A stretch of 62,752 nucleotides of DNA from Planctomycetota bacterium (GTDB lineage Bacteria; Planctomycetota; UBA1135; GCA-002686595): NCBI GenBank assembly GCA_947484275.1, contig CANKOY010000018.1, positions 1-62,752 on the forward strand. Direction: 5' to 3'. This document shows, piece by piece, positions 42,492 through 51,172 of this stretch. A program made the position numbers and the translations under genes. The notes below the pieces were generated by a model. That model did no database searches and was not told where the DNA came from. It worked only from the letters and a program-made list of their open reading frames with translations. Each line of letters starts with the position of its first letter. The stretch's first letter is position 1.

Positions 42492-44288
42492 TCAAGGGCA
42501 GACCTCGAACTCGACCGCGTTCGAAAGGTTGGAGCCCGAAGGCGCGAGCGCGTCACGGCTCCACCATTGGCCGTTGACCGTGACACCCGGCACGAGCGCG
42601 GGATCGGCACCGCTAGCCATGTAGGTGTTGAAGTCGAGAACGAAGGTGCCGCCGCAGGTCGACAGGCCCCCGGAGTTCTGGCCGGGGGTGCGCTTCACCG
42701 GCGGTTTCGCGCAGAGAGTGCCGCCGAGGAACGGCACGTTCTCGCGCCCGGTCCTGCCGTAGAAGAACAGTCCGGGCTTGTTCTTGAGCACCTGGAAGCA
42801 CCTGATCGGAAAGCCCACGCCTGCCGACACGCTCGGAACGTTGAACACGGTGTTCAGACTGATGAACGGCACGCATCCGGCGGAGTTGGTCTGGGCGACG
42901 CAGTAGGTGCTCGCATTGCCGTGGTACTTGGTCGACATGAAATCGAAGCCCACCACGTCGGCGAAAGCGCTGCTGCCGATCGGAGTCAGCGCCTCCGTGG
43001 GAATGCCCACGCGCAGCAGCCCACTGTTCGTCGCGAACAGCCGCCCGAAGTCGTCGTGCGCAAGCGTCCGAAGTCCCATGGGATTGTCCCCCGCCACGAG
43101 ATCGGTCGTGAACCCGTTGTTTTCGAGCAAGGCCAGGCCAGCGGTCGAGTCGCTGACGATGCACTTGCCATTCACGTCTATGGACATGGCCTCCACTTCC
43201 TTCAGCGAAGGGATCTGGGCATCCAGCGTCAACGCCAGCGTGACGGCGTTGAACGTGTAGAGCCAGTCGCCCCCCCCCGGACCACCGTCCTGGATCAGCC
43301 GCAGGAAGGGGTGGATCAAGGAGGCCGCGGCGCGCACATCGTCGAGCGCAATGGTTGCGACCACGTTGCGCGAGCCGGTAAGCGGATCGATCGTCGAGAC
43401 TTCGCTCGTCGCTCCGAGGTCGCGAATCGCATAGTACCGGCTGAAGCCAGCGGCCTTCGTCATCGCGACGAATCCGCTGGCGCCGGCGTTCGCAAACTGG
43501 AGTGTCGCGCCGGTGGTCGAATTGACGCGCAGGAGATCGCCGTCCGCCTCGATCGCGAGCGCGGAGTTCTCGGTGGTCATCGCGTCGAGGAATTCGAGTC
43601 CCACCAACGCGACACCGAGATCGCCACTGATCGGCGAACTGACTCCGGTGAGGCGGTCGACACGGTAGAGCCTGCGGCCGACGCCGATGCACCGGCCGAC
43701 GGGATCGATCGCCAGCGCGAGAATCGAGTTGTCGCCCCCGGCGGCGTGCAGATCGGAGAAAATGCCGCTGTTCTGACTCAGCGTCACCAAGCCATGGCCG
43801 TTGCTGCCACCGGGTCCTACGTCCCAGCCCAAGAACATGTGGCCGTTGATCTGCTCGGGTATCCGACACATCCCCTCGATGTCCGGGAGCAGCGTGCTGC
43901 CGATGGCTGTGACTGCGAAGGTGTTCATGTCCACTTGCTCCAGCTTGCACTCCAAGCCGGGACCGGGCGAGACGACGAGGAACAGGCTGCCGTCGTGCTC
44001 GAAGGCCATTCCGCGCACGCTGCTGCTGAGCGAGAGCGTGGCGACCGAAGTGCCCGCGCCCGTTTGCGGATCGATTCTCACCAGATCGTTGGCGCCGTCT
44101 CCGACAGTCCAGAACACGCCGTTCGCATCCCGCGCAAGCGCGTGGACCGCGTAGCCGCAGTTCCCGACGAACGTCGTGGAGCCAGCGACGGTGTCGACCG
44201 TGTAGACGCTGCCGTTGGCGGCGATGCCCAAGGCATCCCCAGTGGATGTAAGCGGCGCAAGAAGCAGACTGAGAATGGGCAGCAACAT
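42492..44288 (-). CDS. exported beta-propeller-like protein with shared C-terminal module
   Basis: The 598-residue product has a signal peptide (MLLPILSLLLAPLTSTGDA). About 420 residues of propeller-like repeats follow, each ending in LxxIDPxTG/LxRVxxxTG turns (LVRIDPQTGAGTSVATL, LYRVDRLTGVSS, EVSTIDPLTGSRNVVATI). From about residue 457 (STYCVAQTNSAGC) the shared module runs to the end with LKNKPGLFFYG, GGTLCAKPPVK and GQWWSRD. No catalytic motif was seen. A run of nine C (43270-43278 on the plus strand) lies inside the coding region at the GGPGGGD segment, a slippage-prone site. Confidence 0.82.
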   Translation of the reverse strand: MLLPILSLLLAPLTSTGDALGIAANGSVYTVDTVAGSTTFVGNCGYAVHALARDANGVFWTVGDGANDLVRIDPQTGAGTSVATLSLSSSVRGMAFEHDGSLFLVVSPGPGLECKLEQVDMNTFAVTAIGSTLLPDIEGMCRIPEQINGHMFLGWDVGPGGSNGHGLVTLSQNSGIFSDLHAAGGDNSILALAIDPVGRCIGVGRRLYRVDRLTGVSSPISGDLGVALVGLEFLDAMTTENSALAIEADGDLLRVNSTTGATLQFANAGASGFVAMTKAAGFSRYYAIRDLGATSEVSTIDPLTGSRNVVATIALDDVRAAASLIHPFLRLIQDGGPGGGDWLYTFNAVTLALTLDAQIPSLKEVEAMSIDVNGKCIVSDSTAGLALLENNGFTTDLVAGDNPMGLRTLAHDDFGRLFATNSGLLRVGIPTEALTPIGSSAFADVVGFDFMSTKYHGNASTYCVAQTNSAGCVPFISLNTVFNVPSVSAGVGFPIRCFQVLKNKPGLFFYGRTGRENVPFLGGTLCAKPPVKRTPGQNSGGLSTCGGTFVLDFNTYMASGADPALVPGVTVNGQWWSRDALAPSGSNLSNAVEFEVCP

Positions 44289-44460
44289 GGCGGTTCCGAG
44301 GAGTGTCAGGTGAAGAAGGAGTGCTCCCTGGCTCGCCCAGGGCGTTCCATGGGTGTGCCGAGCGCCACCTGCGATCTTTCTGCTCGATCGCGGAACCCCT
44401 GTGGAAAAGCCCTACCCGTGAAAGATCCTGCCGGGCCACAGGCACACTAGGATAGGGGCC

Positions 44461-45054
44461 ATGAGCTCACGCGAGCCTGCGCCCTGGGTGACGACTTCGA
44501 CCGTACTGCAGCGGCTCAAGAGCTTCGATGACCAGGATGCGTGGCAACAATTCGTGCGGCGTTTTCAGCGGCCGATCGAGGCCTACGCGCGCAAGCGAGG
44601 ATTGTCCGAGTCCGATGCCGAGGACGCGGCGCAGGAAGCGCTCGCGGCATTCGCGCAGTCCTTTCGCGACGGCGGCTACGAACGCGAGCGCGGCCGGCTG
44701 TCGCGCTGGCTGTTCGGGATCGTCCACCACCGCATCGAGCAGCAACGCGACCGGATGGCGCGCCGCGCTCCAGCGGACAGCGTCGCCTGGTCGCAATTGG
44801 AAGACCAGCAGTCGCCCGACGGAGTCTGGACCGAGATCTGGGAGCGTTCGATGCTCGAGCAGTGCGTCGCGGCGGCCCGCGACGAGCTGCACGGGACAAC
44901 GCGCCGCGTGTTCGAGATGCTCGTGCTCGAGGGCCGCAGCGTGGAGGACGCGATGAGCGAGACCGGCCTGTCGCGCAACGCGGTGTACATCGCCAAGCAC
45001 CGCGCGCTCACGCGCGTGCGCGGGTTGCTCGCCGACTGCGACGAGGTTGACTGA
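44461..45054 (+). CDS. ECF-type sigma factor paired with a protein kinase
   Basis: The 197-residue sigma-70 family protein has region 2 (about 20-90; FDDQDAWQQFVRRFQRPIEA, SDAEDAAQEALAAFAQSF, GRLSRWLFGIVHHRI) and a region 4 helix-turn-helix near 150-190 (GRSVEDAMSETGLSRNAVY). Planctomycetes carry many ECF factors encoded directly before a Ser/Thr kinase, and this gene fits: the kinase GTG starts at the base after its TGA. The kinase or its zinc finger probably controls its activity. Target promoters are unknown. Confidence 0.88.
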   Translation: MSSREPAPWVTTSTVLQRLKSFDDQDAWQQFVRRFQRPIEAYARKRGLSESDAEDAAQEALAAFAQSFRDGGYERERGRLSRWLFGIVHHRIEQQRDRMARRAPADSVAWSQLEDQQSPDGVWTEIWERSMLEQCVAAARDELHGTTRRVFEMLVLEGRSVEDAMSETGLSRNAVYIAKHRALTRVRGLLADCDEVD

Positions 45055-47661
45055 GTGCGACGCGCCAGCGATTGCCCTCCGCTCGAGGAGCTCGAGCGTT
45101 TCGTCATCAGCGCGCTCGATCTCGACTCGTCGGCCTGGATCGAGGCGCATCGGCGCGGTTGCGCGACCTGCAAAGACCGCCTGGCGGAGATGACCAGGAA
45201 TCACGCGCTCGAACGTCGGTTGCGCCAGACGTTCGACGCGCGGCCGGACTCGCAGCGGCTCGCGATCCCGGAGTTCCGCATCCTGCGGGAACTGGGCCGC
45301 GGCGGCATGGGCGTGGTGTTCGAGGCCGAGCAGGAGAATCCGCGGCGACGCGTGGCGCTCAAGCTGCTGCGCTGCAGCCGTTTCTCGGACGAGCGCTCGC
45401 GGGCGCTGTTCCGGCGCGAGATCGAGGCCCTCGCGCGCCTCGCGCACCCGTGCATCGCGACCATCTTCAGCTCCGGCGAGACGGCCGAGGGCGAACCGTA
45501 CCTGGCGATGGAACTCGTCGCCGGCGCGCCGCTGACGGAACACGTCCGCAGCGAACAACCCGACTTGCGCCGCAGGATCGCGCTCTTCGCGCGCATCGCC
45601 GAGGCAGTCCAGCACGCGCACCAGCGCGGCGTGATCCATCGCGATCTCAAGCCCTCCAACGTGCTCGTCAGCGCCGGCGGAGAACCGAAGGTGCTCGATT
45701 TCGGCCTGGCCAAGATCCTGGACGAGGAGCGCGTCCCCGGCGAGTCCCAAAGCGTCGCCGGAGGCCTGCGCGGCACGCTCGCCTACATGTCGCCCGAGCA
45801 GACGCGCGGAGATCCGCAGGCGATCGACGCGCGCACTGACGTGTATTCGCTTGGAGTGATGCTCTACGAATTGGTGAGCGGCCGGCCCCCCTACGACGTC
45901 GCGCAGCGCGATCTGCTGGCGGCCGTGCGCGTGATCCAGGAGAGCGAGCCCGCTGCGCCCAGTCGCTTCGAACGCGAGGCGAACACAGACCTCGACGCGA
46001 TCGTGCTCAAGGCGCTGGCCAAGGACGCGAGCGCGCGCTACTCGAGTGCCGCCGCGCTGGCCGAGGACCTCGCTCGCTGGCTCGCCGGCGACATCGTGCT
46101 CGCGCGCGCGCCGAGCGGCGCCTACGTGTTGCGCAAGCTGATCGCCCGCCATCGGCTGGCGTTCGCCTTCGCAGCGACGGTGGTCGCGATGCTCGCCGGT
46201 TCAGCGACCTGGATGACCGTGCTCTACAAGCGCACGGATGGATTGCGGATCGATGCGGAAAGCGCTGGGCTGCTCGCCACGGAGCAACGCGGCCTCGCCG
46301 AGCAGCGTCTGGTGCAGCAGCAGGAAGAGACGCGAAAGAACTACTGGACGGTCCAATTCCTCTCCTACGTTTTCGGCCAAGCCCAGCTTTCCAAGGCTGG
46401 GCCGAAGACTCTGCTGGGCGAGGTCGTGGTCGAAGCCGGGCGCGAACTCGATCGGCGTAGCGATCATCCTCCGGCGATCGCCGCGGCGATCGGGCTGGTG
46501 CTCGCGCGTGTCGAGGCTTCGCTGGGAAGCTTCGCACAGGCTGAAACGCGCCTGCGTTGGTGCATTGCGAAGCTCGAACAACCCGGGCGAGCCCCTGACG
46601 CGCGCGATGCCGACTTTCATCAGGCATTGTTCGAAGTCCTGCGACGGCTCGACCGACTCGACGAGGCCGAAGCCGAATTGTCGCGCGCAGAGACGCTCGC
46701 GAGCTTGCCTAGCGACGACGTCGAACTCGATCGAACTCGCCTGCAGCTGATCTCCGATCGTGGGCGGCTGGCACTGCGGCGCGGCGATTTCTCCGCGGCG
46801 AATTCCGCGCTGCGCGCTGCGCTCGAACAGCAGCAAGCGCGCCTGGGTGCGAGTCACGAGGACACGCTCTCGACACAAACCCAGCTCTGCATCGTGCTGC
46901 AGGATCAGGGCAAGCTCGACGAGGCCGAACCGTTCGCGCTCGCCGCGTTGGAGGGCTATCGCGAACTGCGCGGTCCACAGCATCCGCAGACGCTCAACGC
47001 CCAGACGAACTACGCGATGCTGCTCCTGGATCGCGGGCGCGCAGAGGAAGCGCGCGATCTGCTCGCTGTGACGCTCGAAGCGCAGGAGCGCGAAATCGGG
47101 CCGGAGGCCGAGTCTTCCATGGCGACGCGGAACAACTACGCGGGCGCGCTGTTCCGCCTGGGGGAACTCGAGGCGGCGCTGGAAGCGTGGAGGGAAGTGG
47201 CGACGCAGCAGGAGCGCGTGCTGGGCCCGAACTCGCTGTACACGCTGGTTTCGCGCCGGAACATCGCGATCACACTCGTGAGGCTCCTTCGCTCCGCCGA
47301 GGCCGAGCCCATTGCGCTGGATGTCGTCGAGCGCGCGGGTGCGGTCTTTTCCGAGAGTCACCACCTGTGCGTGCGCACCAAGACGACTCTCGGTCGGATT
47401 CGCATCGCGCTCAAGCGCTACGAGGAAGCCGAAGCGGACTTGCTCGACGCCTGGCGCGTGCTCGAGTCGATGCAGGGCATCAATCCGGCCTGGAAACGCG
47501 AGTGCGCCGACACCTTGGCGATCATGTACGAGCTCTTGCAGCGCCCGGAGGACAGCGCGATCTGGCGCGCGCGCCAAGTAGGCGAAGCGCGTCCTCTGCG
47601 CGCAACGCTCGGCCGCGGGACGATCCTACGATCACCTCAGGGCACGCACGCGAAACCCTGA
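45055..47661 (+). CDS. zinc-finger/Ser-Thr protein kinase/TM/TPR regulator
   Basis: The 868-residue product begins with an anti-sigma-like zinc finger (H32, C36, C39 in HRRGCATC). A Hanks-type kinase domain follows (about 73-345), with the glycine loop GRGGMGVVF, VALK lysine, HRDLKPSN catalytic loop near 198, DFGLAK and the MSPEQ activation end. A transmembrane helix lies at about 369-391. The C-terminal ~450 residues carry TPRs of the kinesin-light-chain style (LAALEGYRELRGPQHPQTLN). It likely senses a signal through the extracytoplasmic TPRs and acts on the ECF factor encoded just upstream. Start is GTG 45055. Confidence 0.9.
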   Translation: MRRASDCPPLEELERFVISALDLDSSAWIEAHRRGCATCKDRLAEMTRNHALERRLRQTFDARPDSQRLAIPEFRILRELGRGGMGVVFEAEQENPRRRVALKLLRCSRFSDERSRALFRREIEALARLAHPCIATIFSSGETAEGEPYLAMELVAGAPLTEHVRSEQPDLRRRIALFARIAEAVQHAHQRGVIHRDLKPSNVLVSAGGEPKVLDFGLAKILDEERVPGESQSVAGGLRGTLAYMSPEQTRGDPQAIDARTDVYSLGVMLYELVSGRPPYDVAQRDLLAAVRVIQESEPAAPSRFEREANTDLDAIVLKALAKDASARYSSAAALAEDLARWLAGDIVLARAPSGAYVLRKLIARHRLAFAFAATVVAMLAGSATWMTVLYKRTDGLRIDAESAGLLATEQRGLAEQRLVQQQEETRKNYWTVQFLSYVFGQAQLSKAGPKTLLGEVVVEAGRELDRRSDHPPAIAAAIGLVLARVEASLGSFAQAETRLRWCIAKLEQPGRAPDARDADFHQALFEVLRRLDRLDEAEAELSRAETLASLPSDDVELDRTRLQLISDRGRLALRRGDFSAANSALRAALEQQQARLGASHEDTLSTQTQLCIVLQDQGKLDEAEPFALAALEGYRELRGPQHPQTLNAQTNYAMLLLDRGRAEEARDLLAVTLEAQEREIGPEAESSMATRNNYAGALFRLGELEAALEAWREVATQQERVLGPNSLYTLVSRRNIAITLVRLLRSAEAEPIALDVVERAGAVFSESHHLCVRTKTTLGRIRIALKRYEEAEADLLDAWRVLESMQGINPAWKRECADTLAIMYELLQRPEDSAIWRARQVGEARPLRATLGRGTILRSPQGTHAKP

Positions 47662-47885
47662 AGCGCCGCTAGTCTCAGTGCTCGAGTGCCGGGCGTGCGA
47701 GCATGGCCACTGCCACGCAGGTTTCCAGGTGCGCCAACAGCACGGAATAGACTACCCGCGCTCCGGCTCGTGGCGCAACCTCGTTCGGTCAGTGCCTCAA
47801 TGTGGCTGCGAACGCCGCAGCCGACGGAGGCCGGGTTGCGTTCGTAGACGAATCCGCCGCACGCGTCCTGCCGCAGGCTTGGTTG

Positions 47886-47987
47886 CGAAAGCGGCCGGGA
47901 TGGAGCAGCACGTATTTAGGTAGCGCTCCTCCTGCCATCGCGGGTGGCGAGCCTGCGGTACGGAGTCGGCCTCGACTGCGCCGACTG
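47886..47987. repeat. 102-bp interspersed repeat, copy B
   Basis: It aligns ungapped to 42106-42207. Unlike copy A it is not attached to an intact gene; an open frame (47678-47923) runs into it and shares the KAAGME reading. The stretch 47662-48912 around it holds no supported gene apart from the IS91-type remnant. Confidence 0.75.
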
Positions 47988-48103
47988 TCGACAACTGCAC
48001 CCCCAGCGATAACTAGCGGAGGATCTGCACGACGGCGATGCCCAGAATCACCGTCGTCGCTCCCGCGAGTTCCAAGGCGAGCGCCGCGTCCAACTGAACA
48101 GAC

Positions 48104-48141
48104 ACGGATAGTAACTCCAAGCCCCTGATCCTGCCGTCACG
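48104..48141. repeat. 38-bp repeat, copy 1 (possible IS91-type terminus)
   Basis: It begins ACGGATAGTAACTCCAAGCC and recurs at 49428-49465 with about three or four mismatches. It lies 174 bp downstream of the IS91-type transposase remnant (reverse strand), where the terminus of such an element is expected. The assignment is inference. Confidence 0.6.
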
Positions 48142-48314
48142 CCAGCACCCCGACGGGGGATGGGGCCGCGATGCGGCCGTTTTCGCCAGGTGTTGCGGGT
48201 CGAGGCGCTCTGAGCGTGCCGCGAAGTGTCCTCCGACAGCGCTCGAGCGAGATCCGCCGTCAGGAAAGTGGCAGGGGTTCACAGCGTGCGCGCGGACGTT
48301 TGCTGGTGTTCGCT

Positions 48315-48725
48315 TCACGCGCCAAAGGCCAGTTTTTCGCCGACGCGGGAGCGCGCGATGATTGGCGGATCGCAGGGCAGTCCGTGATGATCGAGGATTT
48401 TTCGCACGACGACGCCATCGCTGATCATCTTGTGGCGTGCTCCGCAGCGCGGGCACTCGAGCACGTCGATGGCAAAGACTCTTTGCAGCAGCTCGGCCCA
48501 TGTCAGGCGTCGTGTCTTCGCGCGGCGCTCTGCGTCGGAGTCATGCGCGGCTGTGCAGTCAGCGGGCGTTGCACTATTCGCTGTTCCCTTGCGCGGTCCC
48601 GGCACGATCAGGTCGCGATAGGGCGCCGCGGGTGCGAGGACACCCTGATAGGCGTGTTGATGAGCGCCCGGCCGCGGCACGGGAGCCGCCAGCCGCTCGA
48701 TGAAAGTCAGCGGGTCAAACGACAC
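48315..48725 (-). pseudogene. IS91-family (Y2) transposase, C-terminal remnant
   Basis: The 136-residue frame shows the usual end of IS91-type transposases: FDPLTFIERLAAPVPRPGAH, a LTWAELLQRVFAIDVLECPRCG zinc-binding tail, and VVRKILDHHGLPCDPP. The catalytic HUH and tyrosine part is missing; upstream sequence does not continue the family. It is therefore a truncated, inactive remnant. A frame of a few in-phase codons upstream (GAAEPLG) lacks similarity. The surrounding kilobase is repeat-rich. Confidence 0.8.
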
Positions 48726-48912
48726 CGCCGAGCCCAGCGGCTCCGCTGCGCCGCGCCGAGAAAGCGCCGCGTAATAAACGCCGGTGGATCACCGGGCACC
48801 GGGTCATATGCAAATGACGAAATGCGCGTCGTCGCTAGGCGTCGGGTTGTTCGGGAAGGCGAAGCCGGGGCAGGCCGCGACGATTTCCGCGGCTGACTTC
48901 GTACTCTAGGCC

Positions 48913-49413
48913 ATGCCCCACTTCGAGCACGTCCGTCATCGCCCGCCCCAGCTGCTCGCAGGACCTCGCGAGCTGGTGATTGCCTGCGCGCCGATGAAGA
49001 GCAACATCAACCTCTCGCACATCGTGCGCAGCGCAGGGTGTTTCGGCGTCACGCGCGTGATCGGCACCGGCGCGGCGCGGCTCGAGGAGCGCATCGCGCG
49101 CGATGGCGCGGACACGGTCAAACTCGAAGTACACCGCAGCCTCGGACCGGTGCTCGACACTCTGCGCGCCGAGGGTTACCAACTCGTCGGCCTCGAGCAG
49201 ACCACGCATTCCGAGCGAATGTTCGAGTTCCAATTCGTCGCGAAGACTGCGCTGATCATCGGGAATGAACGCCTGGGGATCGAACCCGAACTCTTGGCAA
49301 AGCTCCACCGTGTCGCCGAGATCCCGATGTACGGCCTGCCCCACAGCCTCAACGCGGCGACTTCGGCGGCGGTCGCGATGTACGAGTACTGCAGGCAATT
49401 CGGTGCCCGGTAA
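48913..49413 (+). CDS. SpoU/TrmH-family RNA 2'-O-methyltransferase
   Basis: The 166-residue SPOUT-fold protein has the three SpoU motifs: NINLSHIVRSAGCFG, ALIIGNERLGI and IPMYGLPHSLNAATSAAVA. Such enzymes methylate ribose 2'-OH in tRNA or rRNA using SAM and act as dimers through the C-terminal knot. There is no extra RNA-binding domain, so it is of the short TrmH/TrmL type; the target nucleotide cannot be assigned. It stands alone between repeats and is probably an intact ancestral gene in a rearranged region. Confidence 0.9.
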   Translation: MPHFEHVRHRPPQLLAGPRELVIACAPMKSNINLSHIVRSAGCFGVTRVIGTGAARLEERIARDGADTVKLEVHRSLGPVLDTLRAEGYQLVGLEQTTHSERMFEFQFVAKTALIIGNERLGIEPELLAKLHRVAEIPMYGLPHSLNAATSAAVAMYEYCRQFGAR

Positions 49414-49427
49414 TCCTCCAGCGTCTA

Positions 49428-49465
49428 ACGGATAGTGACTCCAAGCCCCTGAGCATGCCGTCACG
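49428..49465. repeat. 38-bp repeat, copy 2
   Basis: It matches 48104-48141 in the same orientation. It starts 15 bp after the SpoU stop and runs directly into the 70-bp duplicated segment described next. No transposase is attached to this copy. Confidence 0.6.
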
Positions 49466-49526
49466 TTCCACGGCCCCAACCCCGGACTCCACCGTGTACC
49501 ACTTCCTCGGGCGTCGCCTTCTCCTC
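49457..49526. repeat. 70-bp duplicate of the downstream gene's 5' end
   Basis: It matches 49662-49731 with three mismatches. The second copy holds the start codon and first ~11 codons of the hydrolase gene at 49699 (MYHFLRRRLLL). The first copy has GTG instead of ATG and meets a TAG after about 12 codons, so it is a dead partial duplicate 205 bp upstream. Confidence 0.85.
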
Positions 49527-49698
49527 AGATAGCAATAGCGCTCGGTACGCCGAGTGGTCGGAGGGAGAATGCCTAGGAAATCCGGCGCCCGGTGAAAGAT
49601 CCGGTCGGCCTAGGGCGCACACAGGAGCGTACGGCGTTGATGACCCCAGGGTGGGTCCATGGCCGTCACTTTCCACGGCCCCAACCCCGGACTCCACC

Positions 49699-51090
49699 AT
49701 GTACCACTTCCTCAGGCGTCGCCTTCTCCTCCTCCTCCCCATCGCAGCCCTGCTTTTCGCCGGCAACGCTTCGGCGCAGTCGGGGCAGTCGGCGCCCGTC
49801 GGCAGCATCGACACGAGCACCTGGGTCTCCACATCCCAGGGTTCCTACGGCGGGGTGGCCTACACGCGCTACGAGGCCATGTTCGAGGGCAGCACCTCGA
49901 ACAACCGCCCGTTCCGGGTGCCCTGCCAGATCATCGCCCCGGCGAACCCCGCCCAGGGGTCGGGACTGCTTCTCTACGACTGGCTCGTCCCCAGCACGAT
50001 CTATACGGTGGTCGGCCAAGAGCAGGCGGATGCGCGCTACACGATGACCGACAACTTCCTGTTCGGGCGCGGAGTCTCCTATGCGACGGTTCGGAGCGAC
50101 ATCCGCGGCATCGGGAAGAGCTCACCGGTGATCAACTCGTCCCGGCCTTGGTCCGACGATCTGCTGGACACCTCCTCGGAGTTCATCGCCTCATCCGGGG
50201 ACGAGTTCGACATCGTCGTGGCCTACATGCACGCGCTGCGCACGGACCCGCTCGCACTCCAGGTCCTCGGCGCGGTCCAGCGCCGCGCGGCGTTCGGCTA
50301 CTCTGCGTCGGGCTACAACCTGCGTGGCCTGTTGCGCGCAAAGATCGGGATCGGACTGTTCGACTTCTCGCTCGTCGGCGGCACCGGCAACGGCTACGTC
50401 ATCCCCACGGGCTTCGGCCCCGGCTCCTCGCTCAACGGCGTCGGCATCGGCTTCACCCCTGCCGAACGCAATCCGCTTCCGGGTGCCGGGCGCGAAATTG
50501 ATTTCCAGTCGGAGACCGATATCGTCGTTCTCGGTGCCCACAAGATCCGGCGCGAGGCGGCGAACTACCGTGTTTATCAGTTCGCGGGTGCTGCCCACCT
50601 GCGCGACCTGGACGCGGCCGAGTTCGGTCTAGCCGACCCCCAGAGCGCCAACAATGCCGAATGGACGCCCTTCTTCCGGGCGCTCTTCGTCGCCGGCAAC
50701 AACTGGTGCGATGGAGTCCAGCCGCCGCCGAGCCTCTGGTTGGGCGCTCAGAACGACGCCAACATCGTCCGCGACGCCAAGGGGAACGCCCTCGTCACCC
50801 ATGTCGGCGGGCAAGCCGTGAGCACGACGGCCCACCGCCTGCCGGCGGTCGCCGTCGGCGAGAACCAGTATCTCCCCTTCGATCCGTCCTATGTCGATGG
50901 GTCGTTCCTCGGCGATTTGCGCGCGCTGGCGGGCAGTCACGTGGACCTCACTGGCAGCTTCACCAACCATGCAGCCTACGTCGCGCAGATCACGCAGCAC
51001 GCGAACGGGCTGCTGGCGGGAGGCTACCTGCTGCAAGAGGACGCCGACGCGATCATCCTGACTGCCAGCCAGTCGAGCATCGGCAACTGA
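49699..51090 (+). CDS. exported alpha/beta-hydrolase-domain protein (Abhydrolase_10-like)
   Basis: The 463-residue product has a signal peptide (MYHFLRRRLLLLLPIAALLF, cleavage near SAQ). It resembles the alpha/beta hydrolase domain-containing family of large secreted proteins: YGGVAYTRYEAMFEG near the start, the nucleophile elbow GYSASG (Ser in RRAAFGYSASGYNL), FQSETDIVVLGAHKIRR, YQFAGAAHLRDLD, and a long C-terminal lid and cap. The reaction is probably ester or amide hydrolysis of an unknown extracellular substrate. ATG 49699 gives the signal. Its 5' end is duplicated upstream. Confidence 0.8.
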   Translation: MYHFLRRRLLLLLPIAALLFAGNASAQSGQSAPVGSIDTSTWVSTSQGSYGGVAYTRYEAMFEGSTSNNRPFRVPCQIIAPANPAQGSGLLLYDWLVPSTIYTVVGQEQADARYTMTDNFLFGRGVSYATVRSDIRGIGKSSPVINSSRPWSDDLLDTSSEFIASSGDEFDIVVAYMHALRTDPLALQVLGAVQRRAAFGYSASGYNLRGLLRAKIGIGLFDFSLVGGTGNGYVIPTGFGPGSSLNGVGIGFTPAERNPLPGAGREIDFQSETDIVVLGAHKIRREAANYRVYQFAGAAHLRDLDAAEFGLADPQSANNAEWTPFFRALFVAGNNWCDGVQPPPSLWLGAQNDANIVRDAKGNALVTHVGGQAVSTTAHRLPAVAVGENQYLPFDPSYVDGSFLGDLRALAGSHVDLTGSFTNHAAYVAQITQHANGLLAGGYLLQEDADAIILTASQSSIGN

Positions 51091-51172
51091 CGCAGGGTGT
51101 CATGTACCGACCCACCAGTGCGCCCCGCACTGGTGGGTCGCTGCATGCCTACGCGGCGCTACGATTGGGCCC

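Noticed and set aside
42456..44450. 664-codon plus-strand frame opposite the beta-propeller exported protein
   Set aside because: Composition is that of an antisense shadow (Arg/Gly/Ala/His-rich, no domains). The reverse strand has a signal peptide, propeller repeats and the shared C-terminal module.
44467..46152. 561-codon reverse frame opposite the ECF sigma and kinase genes
   Set aside because: Both plus-strand genes carry full motif sets in correct order; the reverse frame has none.
48171..48896. 241-codon plus-strand frame in the repeat region
   Set aside because: It is antisense to the IS91-type transposase remnant, which has family-specific motifs; the plus frame has no recognisable sequence.
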